The notes below the pieces were generated by a model that worked only from the letters and a program-made list of their open reading frames with translations, was not told the origin of the DNA and ran no database searches. Position numbers and translations under genes: made by a program. Shown piece by piece: positions 18,490 to 27,104 of a DNA stretch of 64,000 bases. Position 1 is the first letter of the stretch; each line of letters opens with the position of its first letter. Origin of the DNA: Oscillatoriales cyanobacterium (GTDB lineage: Bacteria; Cyanobacteriota; Cyanobacteriia; Cyanobacteriales; Microcoleaceae); NCBI GenBank assembly GCA_004293365.1, contig RDYN01000015.1, positions 1-64,000 on the forward strand, in the 5' to 3' direction.

Positions 18490-20184
18490 ATGAGCATCGA
18501 ATTAACGAAGGGTGACAGATTTAATCTTTCTAAGGAGGCTCCTGATTTCAGTAAAGTTGCGATCGCCCTGGGGTGGCAAGTCAGCCAAACATCACAAAAC
18601 TATGACATTGACGCATCTGTTTTCATGTTAGGGGCTGACGGTCGAATTCCCGACGAAAAATATTTTGTATTTTACAACAATTTGACATCGCCAGACGGGG
18701 CGGTGCGGCATTCGGGAGATAACACAACGGGACAAATCGAAGGCGATGACGAGACGGTTTATGTGGATTTGAGTCTGATCGATGCTGCTGTTGAGGAAAT
18801 TGTGTTTGTTGTTACTGTTCACGACGGACAAGCAAAGAATCAAAATTTTAGCAGGGTGAAAAATGCTTTTATCCGGCTTTACAATTTGGAGAGCGGGAGC
18901 GAGCTGGTTCGGTATAATTTAAAAGAGGTTTTTTCGCAAGAAACGGCTTTAGAGTTTGGACGTTTGTACAGAAAGAGTGGTGAATGGAGATTTCAGGCCG
19001 TAGGACAAGGATATAATGCTGGGTTGCAAAGTTTTGTTGACAAGTATCATGTTGAGAATGCGGTGAAAAGCACTGAGAATGTGGCTCAGAAGCTTGATGA
19101 TGCTGAGGTTTTGAGGCGATTTAGCGATCGGGTGGACAAGCAATTGCAGGAAGCAGCGGCAGGAGAGTCTGTTGCTAATCCTGTGAATGCGGATAATGTG
19201 GAAGCTGATAAGGATGTCGATGATTCTGTTTCTGAAATTCAGGAATCGGCACTGACTGCTGAGGAATTTTGGCAGCGGTATAAAGAGGGAGAACGAGATT
19301 TTACAGGGATTAACTTAGCAGGAGTAGACTTGAGCGGAAAAACTCTGGAATCTCCCATTAGTTTAAGTCAAGCCAACCTGAGTAATGCCAACCTGAGTAA
19401 TGCCAACCTAGTCAAGGCTAATTTGATTGGAGCTAATCTGCAAGGGGCAAACTTGAACTCGACAAACCTGCACGAAGCTGATTTGATTGAAGTCAACTTT
19501 AGTGGCGCAAACTTAACTAAAGCAACTTTGTATTACGCAAGACTAATTAATGCAAATTTGAGTCAAGCCAACTTAAGCGAAGCCAAGTTAGATCAGGCAA
19601 ACCTGACTGTGGCAAACCTCAGTGGAGCTAACCTAACTCAGGCAAGTCTAAGTAGTGCTAACCTGACAGGAGCCGATTTAAGTCAAGCGAAGGTAAGTAA
19701 AGTCAACCTAAGTTATGCAAACCTTAGCGGGGTTAACTTAAGTGGGGTAAGTTTGATAGGGGTCAACCTTGCAGGAGTCAACCTGAGTGGCATGAATCTA
19801 AGCGGAGTAAGCTTGACAGGGACAAACTTAACTGAAGCCAACCTCAGCGGAATTAACTTGAGTGGGGCAATTTTGATTGGGGCTTACTTTCGGGGAGCCA
19901 ACTTGGATGGTGCCAACCTAACAGGGGTAAGTTTGGTTGGAGTAAACTTACAAGGCGTTAATCTGAGCGGGCAAAACTTGAGTGGGTTTAATCTCTCTGG
20001 GGCTAACCTATATGGAGCAAACTTAAGTAAAGCCAATCTATCTTCAGCAGACTTGCGCGGAGCAAATTTGAGTTATTCAAACCTAGAAAAAGCTAACTTG
20101 AAAGATGCAAAATTGGTGGGAGCAAATATGGACAATGCAAAGCTCGCAGGCGCAATTATGCCAGACGGTACAACTCACGAATAA
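18490..20184 (+). CDS. TerD-domain protein fused to a long pentapeptide-repeat domain
   Basis: 564 residues. Residues 1-185 form a TerD domain: the LxKGDRFNLSK start, and acidic Ca2+-type motifs YDIDASVFMLGADGRI and GDDETVYVDLS. A charged linker (about 186-255) leads to LTAEEFWQRYKEGERDFTGI. About 55 consecutive pentapeptide repeats (A/S-N-L-S/T-x) then run to the end, predicted to form a right-handed quadrilateral beta-helix of over a dozen coils. TerD proteins belong to stress and tellurite-resistance modules; pentapeptide helices mediate protein or DNA-mimic contacts. The fusion is notable. No other ter genes are adjacent. Confidence 0.9.
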   Translation: MSIELTKGDRFNLSKEAPDFSKVAIALGWQVSQTSQNYDIDASVFMLGADGRIPDEKYFVFYNNLTSPDGAVRHSGDNTTGQIEGDDETVYVDLSLIDAAVEEIVFVVTVHDGQAKNQNFSRVKNAFIRLYNLESGSELVRYNLKEVFSQETALEFGRLYRKSGEWRFQAVGQGYNAGLQSFVDKYHVENAVKSTENVAQKLDDAEVLRRFSDRVDKQLQEAAAGESVANPVNADNVEADKDVDDSVSEIQESALTAEEFWQRYKEGERDFTGINLAGVDLSGKTLESPISLSQANLSNANLSNANLVKANLIGANLQGANLNSTNLHEADLIEVNFSGANLTKATLYYARLINANLSQANLSEAKLDQANLTVANLSGANLTQASLSSANLTGADLSQAKVSKVNLSYANLSGVNLSGVSLIGVNLAGVNLSGMNLSGVSLTGTNLTEANLSGINLSGAILIGAYFRGANLDGANLTGVSLVGVNLQGVNLSGQNLSGFNLSGANLYGANLSKANLSSADLRGANLSYSNLEKANLKDAKLVGANMDNAKLAGAIMPDGTTHE

Positions 20185-20252
20185 ATCAAATTCTAATGTT
20201 TGTAGTAAGGACTTTAGTCCTTATATTTCTGGAGTGACGCATTGCGACTAAA

Positions 20253-20612
20253 GAAACCGGGTTTTTTGCCGAATCAGTCGCCGCAAACCGATATTTTCGC
20301 GAAAAAACCCGGTTTCTGGCCCCTGTACTGGATTTAAGCACTGCGACTCTGAGAAACCGGGTTTTTGGCGGAATCTGCGGGCTGAAACGAAATATCTCGA
20401 AAAAACCCGGTTTCTGGCCCCTGTACTGGATTTAAGCACTGCGACTCTGAGAAACCGGGTTTTTGGCGGAATCTGCGGGCTGAAACGAAATATCTGGAAA
20501 AAACCCGGTTTCTGGCCCCTGTACTGGATTTAAGCACTGCGACTCTGAGAAACCGGGTTTTTTGCCGAATCGGCGCGCTGAAACGAAATATCTGGAAAAA
20601 ACCCGGTTTCTG
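20253..20612. repeat. Array of four ~98-bp hairpin units, family B
   Basis: Units begin at 20253, 20353, 20451 and 20549 (periods 100, 98, 98). Each has GAAACCGGGTTTTT and AAAAAACCCGGTTTCTGG arms around a 35-40 bp centre, and the first three are joined by CCCCTGTACTGGATTTAAGC. It lies between the convergent TerD-pentapeptide gene and the ATPase/DUF4276 pair. Single copies of the hairpin are at 17231-17294 and 56012-56078. Confidence 0.9.
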
Positions 20613-20633
20613 GGCCCTGGCGCGCAAGTCGTT

Positions 20634-21260
20634 CTAGTTGCCTTGTTCCATGAGTTCGGTGAGAGTTGTAAAAATTCGATCGCACTCTGAAGAAGCCTTG
20701 CGAACATTGTCAACATCCAACATTTCTAACAGCTTGGAAGCGTGCTGTATCTTTTGATATTCGCCTTTCGATTTTGTGTCGCGGGTAGCTGCTTTCAGAC
20801 TTGGTTCTAACAAATCCTTTTCAATCATCTCTACATTCCTATTTTTAGGAATCGCATTTTCTTTAAATCCCTGCCCGTAAAATCTTTTCAAAGTATCAAT
20901 ATCAGCAATCAACCAAGCTTCCATCGCTTGAACCATTAGATAACAATGAGTGTCATCAACCCCAGGCGAATCCCAATTATCCCTCGACTTCAAATGCTCC
21001 CAAGGCGACTGTTTTACAACAGGTGCTTCTGAGTAAACCAGAAGTACGATAAACGCTTTTGGGTAATCTGCCAAAGCATTCTTAAAATCCCTGAAAGCAT
21101 TATTCCGAGAACCACAAACAATCATATTCCACTTGATTTGATTGCTGCGGGCCATTTGCACAAGTTCTTTGAAAAAACTGCTAAATCCTTGTCGGAGCAA
21201 TTGCTTTGTATTCTTGCCATCCCCACCACCTTCAATGTAAATGCGAACCTCCTTTACCAT
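20634..21260 (-). CDS. DUF4276-family protein, partner of the upstream ATPase
   Basis: 208 residues. The start VRIYIEGGGDGKNTKQLLR with its EGxGDGK motif, the WNMIVCGSRNNAF stretch, and HCYLMVQAMEAWLIAD are typical of DUF4276, thought to be Toprim-like. Family members usually have an acidic D-S/A-E triplet in the LLV strand; here it reads LLVYSEAPV, with Tyr in place of the first Asp (from recall of the family). Its ATG (21258-21260) overlaps the ATPase stop by 7 nt (ATGGTAA), implying translational coupling. ATPase-DUF4276 pairs occur in phage-defence settings; function here is inferred. Confidence 0.8.
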   Translation of the reverse strand: MVKEVRIYIEGGGDGKNTKQLLRQGFSSFFKELVQMARSNQIKWNMIVCGSRNNAFRDFKNALADYPKAFIVLLVYSEAPVVKQSPWEHLKSRDNWDSPGVDDTHCYLMVQAMEAWLIADIDTLKRFYGQGFKENAIPKNRNVEMIEKDLLEPSLKAATRDTKSKGEYQKIQHASKLLEMLDVDNVRKASSECDRIFTTLTELMEQGN

Positions 21261-22453
21261 CGGTTTCCCCCGATTTCTCCCATCCGCCAGAGGTCTCCCA
21301 AACTGTAATTCTCAAGCCATTTTTTTAGTCGTTCTGGATCGAGGCGGCTCAGGTGACTTCCTCGATTATCTCGATCGCATATTAAGACAGACTCAGGACT
21401 CAGCGCCGACACCAAAGCATCCGAATGAGTTGTCACAATCAATTGTGTGCGCTGTGAGGCTTCGATTAGCATTTCAGCAATCGCAGGCAAAATGTCGGGA
21501 TGCAAGCCAATCTCCGGTTCTTCAATACAGATAAGTGGCGGTGGAGTTGGATCTAGGAGTAAAGCTATTAAGAATAAATAACGCAGCGTACCGTCGGATA
21601 AACGAGTTGCGGGAATTGGCTGAATCAATCCGGTTTCGCGGATAAATATCTGGACAGTACCGCCATAAATCTTGATACTCAGTTCTTCGGCTGCATCGTA
21701 GAACAGCTTTAATTTTTCAATAATCTGCCTGCTTCCTAATTGATACTGTAAGTTGTTTAAAACCAGTCCTAAGTTGCCACCATCTTCTAGAAGTGGATGT
21801 TCCGGTAAATCAGTTTGCTGAGCTTTTCTCGATACTGAATCCCTCCCTGTCTGCCAGTTACGATATAAACCAATGTCTGCAAATGTATTACCCAGATATG
21901 ATAGCTCTGGATATTGTTCAGGATCTTTTCTTTGAGATAAGATAGATTGATCGGGAATGATATCTTCTCGCCGCAGAGTCCGCAGCTTTCTTGTTTGCGG
22001 CTCGTTGTCCTCTGTAACGTTGATAACTGGGCGTCCCCGATCGCTATAACGGTAGTAAAAAAATGGCTCGCTTTCTGAACTATTGCGCGGTTCCATATCT
22101 TCTATAGCTTCGTCTACTACCTCAACTCTCTGACCTGATGTGGTAAAACTAATCTGATAGCGCAGCGGCATTGCTCGTTCTGGGTAATCTAAAATAGTCT
22201 CAATTTTTGCTGTGGGAATACCTTTTTCACCTTTCCACAAAAAATCGCTGATGCCTCCGCCTTGACGAATCGGAGCAGGTAAGTCTGTAGGTGTTGCCTT
22301 CAACAGTGCGATCGCTTCGATTAAGTTAGACTTGCCCGATGCGTTAGTACCGATCAACACGTTTAATGGTCGCAGTTCAATTGTTTCCCCCTGACTTCCA
22401 TAGGAAAGGAAGTTTTGCAGTTGCAGGGAGCGAATAAATCTCTTGCCTTCCAC
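21254..22453 (-). CDS. AAA/ABC-type ATPase of the RecF/OLD-like group
   Basis: 399 residues. Walker A is GTNASGKSN at about 35-43 after the LRPLNVLIG strand. A signature-like RLSDGTLRYLFLIALL, the Walker B motif PLICIEEPEIGLHPD and the H-loop region LIVTTHSDALVSAL all fit the AAA_21/OLD-like ATPases related to SMC and RecF. These ATPases act with a nuclease-like partner; the overlapping downstream DUF4276 gene fills that role. All ATPase motifs look intact. Family knowledge suggests DNA sensing or defence. Confidence 0.87.
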   Translation of the reverse strand: MEGKRFIRSLQLQNFLSYGSQGETIELRPLNVLIGTNASGKSNLIEAIALLKATPTDLPAPIRQGGGISDFLWKGEKGIPTAKIETILDYPERAMPLRYQISFTTSGQRVEVVDEAIEDMEPRNSSESEPFFYYRYSDRGRPVINVTEDNEPQTRKLRTLRREDIIPDQSILSQRKDPEQYPELSYLGNTFADIGLYRNWQTGRDSVSRKAQQTDLPEHPLLEDGGNLGLVLNNLQYQLGSRQIIEKLKLFYDAAEELSIKIYGGTVQIFIRETGLIQPIPATRLSDGTLRYLFLIALLLDPTPPPLICIEEPEIGLHPDILPAIAEMLIEASQRTQLIVTTHSDALVSALSPESVLICDRDNRGSHLSRLDPERLKKWLENYSLGDLWRMGEIGGNRW

Positions 22454-22796
22454 CTTGTCCTCCTAGGCCAATTCTCAACTATTATACCTTGCGGAAGCTT
22501 TCGTTTTTAGTGTTGAATTAAGTAATTCTCAAAACTACAATGTTTGTAGTAAGGACTTCAGTCCTTAAAAATAGAAGGACTGAATTCCTCACTACGAACC
22601 TGAAGGACTGAAGTCCTCACTACGAACCTGACTGCGAACCCGAAAGTCGATCGCCCTTCCCCCCTTTCCCTCCTTCCCATCTCTTCCTTCGCGCATGAAA
22701 GCGTCTTCGCGGTTCAATCCTCCCCATCTCCAGTTCCCCGCGCATCTCCCAGCCATTACAATAGGTTCAGGAAAAAATCTTTACAAATAAGAACTC
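22454..22796. other. Divergent intergenic region upstream of ndhM
   Basis: 343 bp holding the family A palindrome above and a C/T-rich stretch (about 22645-22735). Promoters for the ATPase pair and ndhM must lie here, but no convincing -10/-35 pair was recognised. Confidence 0.5.
22542..22630. repeat. Dispersed palindrome, family A, with an extra arm
   Basis: TGTTTGTAGTAAGGACTTCA and an inverted CTGAATTCCTCACTACGAACC arm are followed by another CTGAAGTCCTCACTACGAACC, giving an inverted repeat with a duplicated right arm. It lies between the ATPase gene start and ndhM. Confidence 0.8.
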
Positions 22797-23141
22797 ATGC
22801 AGCTCAAGTCAACAACCCGCCATATTCGCATATACACCGCCATCCTCGAAGACAACGAACTCGTACCCAGCAACGACCTTTTGACGATCGACATTGACCC
22901 AGACAACGAACTCAACTGGAACGACGAGTCAGTCAAACAGATATATGCCAAATTCGACCAACTCGTAGACTCCTACGAAGGCGAAGACTTGACGGAATAC
23001 AACCTCCGCCGCATCGGTTCGGAATTGGAACACTTGGTACGATCGTTCTTACAAAAAGGCCAAATCAGCTACAACCTCAACAGCCGCGCTGTCAACTACA
23101 GCATGGGACTTCCTCAAGTTGATGCCAAAATTCACCTCTAA
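22797..23141 (+). CDS. ndhM: NAD(P)H-quinone oxidoreductase subunit M
   Basis: 114 residues. The sequence reads MQLKSTTRHIRIYTA, then DIDPDNELNWN, EDLTEYNLRRIGSELEHL, ending SMGLPQVDAK: a full-length NdhM. This small subunit belongs to the photosynthetic NDH-1 complex in the thylakoid membrane, which works in cyclic electron flow, respiration and CO2 uptake. It is found in cyanobacteria and plastids only, supporting the taxonomic reading. It is a single gene without other ndh genes nearby. Confidence 0.95.
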   Translation: MQLKSTTRHIRIYTAILEDNELVPSNDLLTIDIDPDNELNWNDESVKQIYAKFDQLVDSYEGEDLTEYNLRRIGSELEHLVRSFLQKGQISYNLNSRAVNYSMGLPQVDAKIHL

Positions 23142-23143
23142 GG

Positions 23144-23182
23144 GGAGACGGGGAGACGGGGAGACGGGGAGACGGGGAGATT
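23144..23182. repeat. 8-nt tandem repeat (GGGGAGAC)n
   Basis: About five copies of GGGGAGAC directly after ndhM, followed by irregular TAATGACT units to about 23250. Confidence 0.8.
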
Positions 23183-23255
23183 AAAAAAATCTTCCCTCTT
23201 CATTCTTCCTAATGACTAATGACTGCTGACTAATGACAACCGACAACTGACTCGA

Positions 23256-23561
23256 TCAATCTTCCTCACTCCCCACCGTTTCTGCGTCTTTCCCGCTATT
23301 CTTGGGAGTTACCGCACAATTGGGATCGCGCTGCAAAAACTGTTTTACCGCAACTTGGCGGTTGGTCATAAACTGACCCCAAGCGCCCGGAAATAGCTCA
23401 TCCAAGGTTTCCACCAGCGCCCACACCTCAAGATTCATCACTTGGTAATAAAAACCGTGAGAATGCTTGATCTTAGTCAGCATTTCGTCTACCTCGACGG
23501 TCGGGAGCAGCTTCGGATCGGGCAAATTCTCGGGAATGGTACTGGACTCTTGTACGGGCAT
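23256..23561 (-). CDS. Small conserved protein of unknown function
   Basis: 101 residues, acidic, no membrane segment. The central part (VDEMLTKIKHSHGFYYQVM, then LETLDELFPGAWGQFMTNR-like helices) looks folded and the codon use matches the neighbours. It resembles small proteins found next to ndh genes in other cyanobacteria, but I recognise no family. It is convergent to ndhM. Confidence 0.6.
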   Translation of the reverse strand: MPVQESSTIPENLPDPKLLPTVEVDEMLTKIKHSHGFYYQVMNLEVWALVETLDELFPGAWGQFMTNRQVAVKQFLQRDPNCAVTPKNSGKDAETVGSEED

Positions 23562-24303
23562 GGTTAGTAACTCAACAGCTTGCAGAGGCCGATCGATTTT
23601 AAATTTTAGATTTTAGATTTTAGATTGATACCACAGATGAATCTGGGGGCTTGAACTAATATCTAATTTTTTGTGCTGCTTGCGACTCCTGTCGGGGGGC
23701 TGGCATCGGTATGCGGGTAACGTTAAATTTAACTAGACAGGCGAAACTCAGGCACTAGGCACCGATCGCCCTTCGCGACCAAACCTATAATTGATATTTA
23801 TTTATACCTGCCGGCGCAGGTGACTTCTACGTAGCTGCATCGTAGCATTACAGTCAGTTCAAAGTCTCTATTCCCGCTCAAAGTCGCGATTGCTTCGTCC
23901 ATTGGCACGATCGGGAATATGCTAAAAACATCGCGCCCTTCAGCTTCCTGACTTCGGTTCCGTCGCGGCGGGGTCAAGCTATGAAAGCCGATCGCCAGAT
24001 TTATCGGGACGCCCACAAAATGGTAGACTGTTTTTGTCAGTAAAAGACATTAAAACCAACTGCTGGACTGGGGGAAAGTCACGCCTAAAACATTATGTGG
24101 AGAAATCTGGCGAGCACCGAAAAGTGCTACCTTGGCGAGCCTAGGAACCTGAAAAATCAGGAGATTAGCACTGTAAAGTCTTAAACATCCCCGCGTGCTG
24201 AGAAAGCGGGGATGTAAAATAATCGCCGCGTATCAACCCATCGAGGTTCAAGCGCTAGAATAGTTCAGATCAGCACTGGGCCCAAAGGCGTCAGGAACCA
24301 AAC
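23562..24303. other. 742-bp intergenic region with a possible structured RNA
   Basis: It starts with TTTTAGA heptamers (about 23600-23627). A short minus-strand frame (23798-24016) has no ribosome site or family signal and is not called. The second half has three consecutive hairpins (see the 24075-24215 entry). Confidence 0.5.
24075..24215 (+). ncRNA. Candidate structured RNA or leader of the PP2C gene
   Basis: Three stem-loops follow one another: AGCAC/GTGCT (24113-24128), CCTGA/TCAGG (24148-24161, tetraloop AAAA) and ACATCCCCGC/GCGGGGATGT (24185-24215, 11-nt loop). The last could be a terminator, though it is followed by AAAATAATC rather than a T run. No known RNA family was recognised; it ends about 90 bp upstream of the phosphatase gene, so it may be its leader. 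Confidence 0.35.
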
Positions 24304-26700
24304 ATGCAAAACTCTGTGCCAAAACACTATTTGTGGGCTGTAGGTGAAGGGATCAAAGCGTGTAAGCCCGGCGATCTGATCGCGGGTCGCTATTTGGTCA
24401 AGCGCGATCGACTTCTTGTCGATACTCAACCGGAACAGTTGCCGGAAATGCCCGAAGAGATTCCGAGTTCGATCGCTCCTTATTTGAGACTGTTTGCCTA
24501 TCAGTTGCACGTACCTCAAGTATACGGACTGGTATCGTCCCGGATCGGCAAGCTCTCGGGAGATATCTGGCTGCTGGAAAATGCACCTATTTTAAAGGTG
24601 ACTGAATCATTAATGCCGGAATTGGCGGACACCTGGAAAGGGGCCGAGGCCATGCGACAGCTCAATTGGCTGTGGCAAATTGCCAAAGTTTGGCAGCCGT
24701 TTATCGCTCAGGGCGTGGCTGCAACGCTGCTGACTCCCGAACTGCTGCGGGTGGAAGGGCAATTAGTCCGGTTTCTGGAATTGCAGCCCGATCGCAAACC
24801 GCCTAATTTGTCACAATTGGGCAAATTGTGGCAGCAGTGGATCGACGATGCTCACCCGGCAATTGCAAATTTTTTGCGGCAGCTTTGCCAGCAAATGGTG
24901 GCCGGTCAAGTGCGCCACGGCGAACAATTGATGGGCCAATTGGATAAAGCTCTGGCAAAATGCGGCCGATTTTACGATCGGACTGTGGAAATTGCCACGG
25001 GCACGGATGTTGGTAGAGCGCGGGCTCACAACGAGGATGCTTGCTATCCGCCCGACGGTACGGTGTTTTCGGGAATTCCGGGATCGGAGGCTTGTGCGAT
25101 CGTCTGCGACGGTATCGGCGGACAAGACGGCGGCGAAGTCGCTTCGGAATTGGCGATTACTGTGCTGCGGGAGAAATTGCAGCAAATGCCCCTGCATCAA
25201 GCTAATTGGGACCCGCTGAGCCTGACTTCCAAGCTGGAACGGTCAGCTTGTGCTGCTAACGACAAAATAGCCGGTCGCAACGACACAGAACACCGCCAAG
25301 GCCGCCAGCGCATGGGTACTACCCTGGTGATGGGTTTAGCCCACATTCACGAGCTCTACGTCGCCCACGTGGGAGACAGTCGGGCCTACTGGATTACCCG
25401 CAGTGGCTGCTATCAAGTTACTCTCGATGACGATGTGGCTTGCCGCGAGGTGCGTTTGGGCTACTCCCTGTACCGGGATGCTTTGGAACAAGTGGCCGCT
25501 GGAGCTCTGATTCAAGCTTTGGGCATTACTTCTTCCAACACTCTGCACCCGACTGTGCAGCGTTTTCCGGTGGATGAGGATTGCGTTTTGCTGCTGTGCT
25601 CCGACGGTTTGAGCGATAAAGACCGGGTTGAGCAATGTTGGGAAGAGGAGATTTTGCCGATTCTCGACGGTAGCATTACTGTGGCGAAGGCGCGCGATCG
25701 ACTGATCGAGATTGCTAATACTAGAAACGGTCACGATAATGTCACTGTGGCTTTGATTCACTGTCAAGCACATTTGAGGGAAGAAAGCAATACTTTGACA
25801 GAATTGTCTGTCGCACCTTTGGAAGTGCCGATCGACCTAATTTCCGACAGCGAGGATATGCCAACCGATTTGACGGAAAGCCCCAGCCTTAGCGATACGA
25901 ATTCTCAAGTCAAAACGCAGTTAGTACGATCGCCGCAAAAAGGTAAAAGTCTATTTACGCTGCTGGTAAAAATTGTATTTTTGTTAGGTTTGGGAGGTGT
26001 ATTTGCTTATTTTTTCATTCCTCCGGTGGGTCGGGCGATCGATACTGCCGGGGAGTCGCTTTTCGGGAAACGCCGTTTAACTAATCCTATAAACGGGCCG
26101 GAGAAAACAGTTGAATCTGCACCTACTGCGAGCAAATCTTTAGAAAAAGGCTCGTTTATAGAGATTAAAAGTTCTGCGAGTGGGGAATTGGAGAAAGAGG
26201 GCGATCGCTTGGATTTGCGAGTTGCGATCGGTGAGTCGCCAGTTAAGGGAACAGTCCCCGCCGGCAGCATTTTGCAGGTAACAAACAAACAGCTTACACC
26301 TCAAGGCAACTGGCTGGAACTGAAAGTGTGTTCGATTCCTGAAATAGCGCGATCGAACTCTCCCAAGCCCAAGTTAAATAAGGATTTTTCTAATGTTTCA
26401 ACACCAGCAATCAGTCCATCTCCGGCTGTAGCAACTTCCTCGCCATCTCCGGCTGTACCAAATCCTGCACTATCTCCGGCTGTACCAAATCCTTCACTAT
26501 CTCCGGCTGTAGCAACTTCCTCACCATCTCCCACAGTTAAACCAACAGTGGGAGTAGAAAGTGCCAAGTTGCAAGCGGGGGAAATCGGATGGATTCAAGA
26601 ACAAGATGCTGTTTCTAAGGTAGCAACTAATCCGAGTCCCAACCCAAATCAACAGGGGAAATGCGCTGTTGCTTCTGACTCAAATCCCAAAACTAACTAA
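24304..26700 (+). CDS. PP2C-family protein serine/threonine phosphatase, membrane-anchored
   Basis: 798 residues. A cyanobacterial N-terminal region of unknown role (1-225) precedes the PP2C domain (about 228-490). All metal-site motifs are present: RARAHNEDA, VCDGIGGQDGG, VAHVGDSRAY, LLCSDGLSD and GHDNVTVAL. One transmembrane helix (about 553-575, LFTLLVKIVFLLGLGGVFAYF) links to a C-terminal domain with an SH3-like stretch, a Pro/Ser-rich tandem repeat (SPAVATSSPSPAVPNPALSP units, about 700-745) and a final region. It removes phosphate from Ser/Thr of unknown targets. No kinase is adjacent. Confidence 0.88.
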   Translation: MQNSVPKHYLWAVGEGIKACKPGDLIAGRYLVKRDRLLVDTQPEQLPEMPEEIPSSIAPYLRLFAYQLHVPQVYGLVSSRIGKLSGDIWLLENAPILKVTESLMPELADTWKGAEAMRQLNWLWQIAKVWQPFIAQGVAATLLTPELLRVEGQLVRFLELQPDRKPPNLSQLGKLWQQWIDDAHPAIANFLRQLCQQMVAGQVRHGEQLMGQLDKALAKCGRFYDRTVEIATGTDVGRARAHNEDACYPPDGTVFSGIPGSEACAIVCDGIGGQDGGEVASELAITVLREKLQQMPLHQANWDPLSLTSKLERSACAANDKIAGRNDTEHRQGRQRMGTTLVMGLAHIHELYVAHVGDSRAYWITRSGCYQVTLDDDVACREVRLGYSLYRDALEQVAAGALIQALGITSSNTLHPTVQRFPVDEDCVLLLCSDGLSDKDRVEQCWEEEILPILDGSITVAKARDRLIEIANTRNGHDNVTVALIHCQAHLREESNTLTELSVAPLEVPIDLISDSEDMPTDLTESPSLSDTNSQVKTQLVRSPQKGKSLFTLLVKIVFLLGLGGVFAYFFIPPVGRAIDTAGESLFGKRRLTNPINGPEKTVESAPTASKSLEKGSFIEIKSSASGELEKEGDRLDLRVAIGESPVKGTVPAGSILQVTNKQLTPQGNWLELKVCSIPEIARSNSPKPKLNKDFSNVSTPAISPSPAVATSSPSPAVPNPALSPAVPNPSLSPAVATSSPSPTVKPTVGVESAKLQAGEIGWIQEQDAVSKVATNPSPNPNQQGKCAVASDSNPKTN

Positions 26701-27104
26701 ACTGTTAAGGCTTGAGTGTAGTCTTTGTTTGAAAAATCGGGTGTTCGACAGTAATGGTAATTGGTAATTGGTAATTGGTAATCGCTTGTGCCTGTTAGCT
26801 TTCTCAGTTTTCTGGAGATCGAAGACGTTCTTCGTACTATCAACCAGTCACAAAAATTGTCATACTTCATGGAGAATGAGAAAAGCTATATTTTCAGAAA
26901 ATTTGATGCAGTTACCAATAAATATTACATGGTCGAGCGGATTTCACTAACAATCTTTCATTGACATCCACAATAATATCTATAAAGTGCCCCCAGCGAG
27001 CGAAAAAACTTTATAATGGGCAATTGAACGGACATGATATGAAATAATTTTAGATTTTAGATTTAATTATGCCAAATCTAAAATCTAAAAAACTTGGAAA
27101 CTTA
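26701..27104. repeat. Intergenic region with tandem GGTAATT repeats
   Basis: About four copies of GGTAATT at 26755-26783 and TTTTAGA-type repeats at 27048-27088. The remaining 250 bp shows no gene. Confidence 0.6.

Noticed and set aside
20253-20612. Possible CRISPR array
   Set aside because: Units of about 98 bp are nearly identical throughout with no unique spacers, so not a CRISPR.
20248-20716. Repetitive open frames over the hairpin array
   Set aside because: They arise because the ~98-bp unit has no stop in some frames; products are repeats with no function.
23798-24016. 72-residue minus-strand frame
   Set aside because: No ribosome site, no family feature, and biased toward HIP-like GATCG-rich sequence.
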